The notes beneath the pieces were generated by a model that saw only the letters and a list, made by a program, of their open reading frames with translations, was not told the origin of the DNA and did no database searches. Positions 5,764 through 5,913 of a stretch of DNA of 5,913 bases are shown in pieces. The position numbers and the translations under genes were made by a program. The DNA comes from Pseudomonadota bacterium. GTDB taxonomy: Bacteria > Pseudomonadota > Alphaproteobacteria > Elsterales > Elsteraceae. The stretch's first letter is position 1. Every line of letters begins with the position of its first letter. Location of the stretch: contig JACQAI010000590.1 in assembly GCA_016195115.1 (NCBI GenBank), positions 1 to 5,913 on the forward strand, given 5' to 3'.

Positions 5764-5791
5764 GACGCGCCCATCGCCCAAGGTGGGCGTC

Positions 5792-5820
5792 CGTGTAACC
5801 GGGTGGGCGGCGGTGCGCAA
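5792..5820 (-). promoter_or_regulatory. Weak promoter candidate upstream of the ParA-like gene
   Basis: On the minus strand TTGCGC (5815-5820) and TACACG (5792-5797) are spaced by 17 bases. Each matches only three of six consensus bases. It would give a short leader of about 20 bases that holds a small hairpin, CGCCCA/TGGGCG with a three-base loop (5775-5789). Tentative. Confidence 0.25.
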
Positions 5821-5840
5821 CCCGCCCCGCGCTTGGTCAC

Positions 5841-5852
5841 CGAATCGATTCG
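5841..5852. promoter_or_regulatory. 12-base perfect palindrome upstream of the ParA-like gene
   Basis: CGAATCGATTCG is self-complementary and lies about 80 bases before the ParA-like start, upstream of the weak promoter candidate. It contains two back-to-back GANTC sites (5842-5846 and 5847-5851), the target of the CcrM cell-cycle methylase in Alphaproteobacteria. It may be a regulator binding site, but single GANTC sites are not rare elsewhere in the window, so this is only suggestive. Confidence 0.3.
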
Positions 5853-5913
5853 CCGCAGCGGCGACGGCGGCGCTGCGGGCGGCCGTGGCGGTCGCCACGC
5901 CGGCGGGTCGCGC

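Noticed and set aside
5764..5898. Alternative upstream start adding 45 residues to the ParA-like protein
   Set aside because: The added residues are Ala-rich without family similarity, and ParA proteins begin a few residues before the Walker A motif, as the 5763 start gives.

Overview
The window is high-GC DNA. Its gene families (a DmdB-type acyl-CoA ligase, a TakP-type TRAP binding protein with a twin-arginine signal, a DUF3018 MazE-like antitoxin) suggest a chromosomal segment of an Alphaproteobacterium. The lineage is an inference from gene content and codon use; no rRNA or tRNA is present to settle it. Six protein-coding genes fill almost all of the window. No CRISPR array, insertion sequence, tRNA, rRNA or riboswitch was recognised.

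Layout: positions 1-65 hold nothing recognisable. On the minus strand, 66-588 is a two-gene type II toxin-antitoxin operon (MazE-like antitoxin, then a MazF/PemK-type toxin, overlapping by 14 bases). It has its own promoter and a pair of palindromic operator-like repeats at 600-644. The same strand carries an AMP-forming acyl-CoA ligase of the DmdB / medium-chain type (656-2287). A 219-base divergent intergenic region (2288-2506) holds a large inverted repeat in which each arm can also fold on its own, resembling a REP/BIME element. On the plus strand follow a 3-hydroxyacyl-CoA dehydrogenase family gene (2507-3370, GTG start) and, after 137 bases with two small hairpins, a TRAP transporter periplasmic binding protein close to TakP (3508-4638). 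A strong UUCG-loop terminator (4661-4686) lies between it and a convergent ParA/Soj-family ATPase gene (4690-5763, minus). The last 150 bases are the ParA upstream region, with a 12-base palindrome and a weak promoter candidate.

Functional reading: the ligase would activate a carboxylic acid to its CoA thioester, and the divergent dehydrogenase-family gene would act on an acyl-CoA. The binding protein would capture a small carboxylate, possibly a 2-oxo acid, in the periplasm. That suggests a small organic-acid uptake and catabolism neighbourhood, but the genes are not one operon and no transporter membrane subunits are in view. The toxin-antitoxin pair and the ParA-like gene look functionally separate.

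Most worth a second look: (i) the dehydrogenase has Asn where the catalytic His of the family sits, while the other three active-site residues are kept; (ii) the ParA-like ATPase has a roughly 100-residue C-terminal extension ending in a single predicted membrane helix; (iii) the TRAP binding protein is alone; (iv) the REP/BIME-like inverted repeat; (v) the toxin-antitoxin promoter with a palindrome in its spacer.
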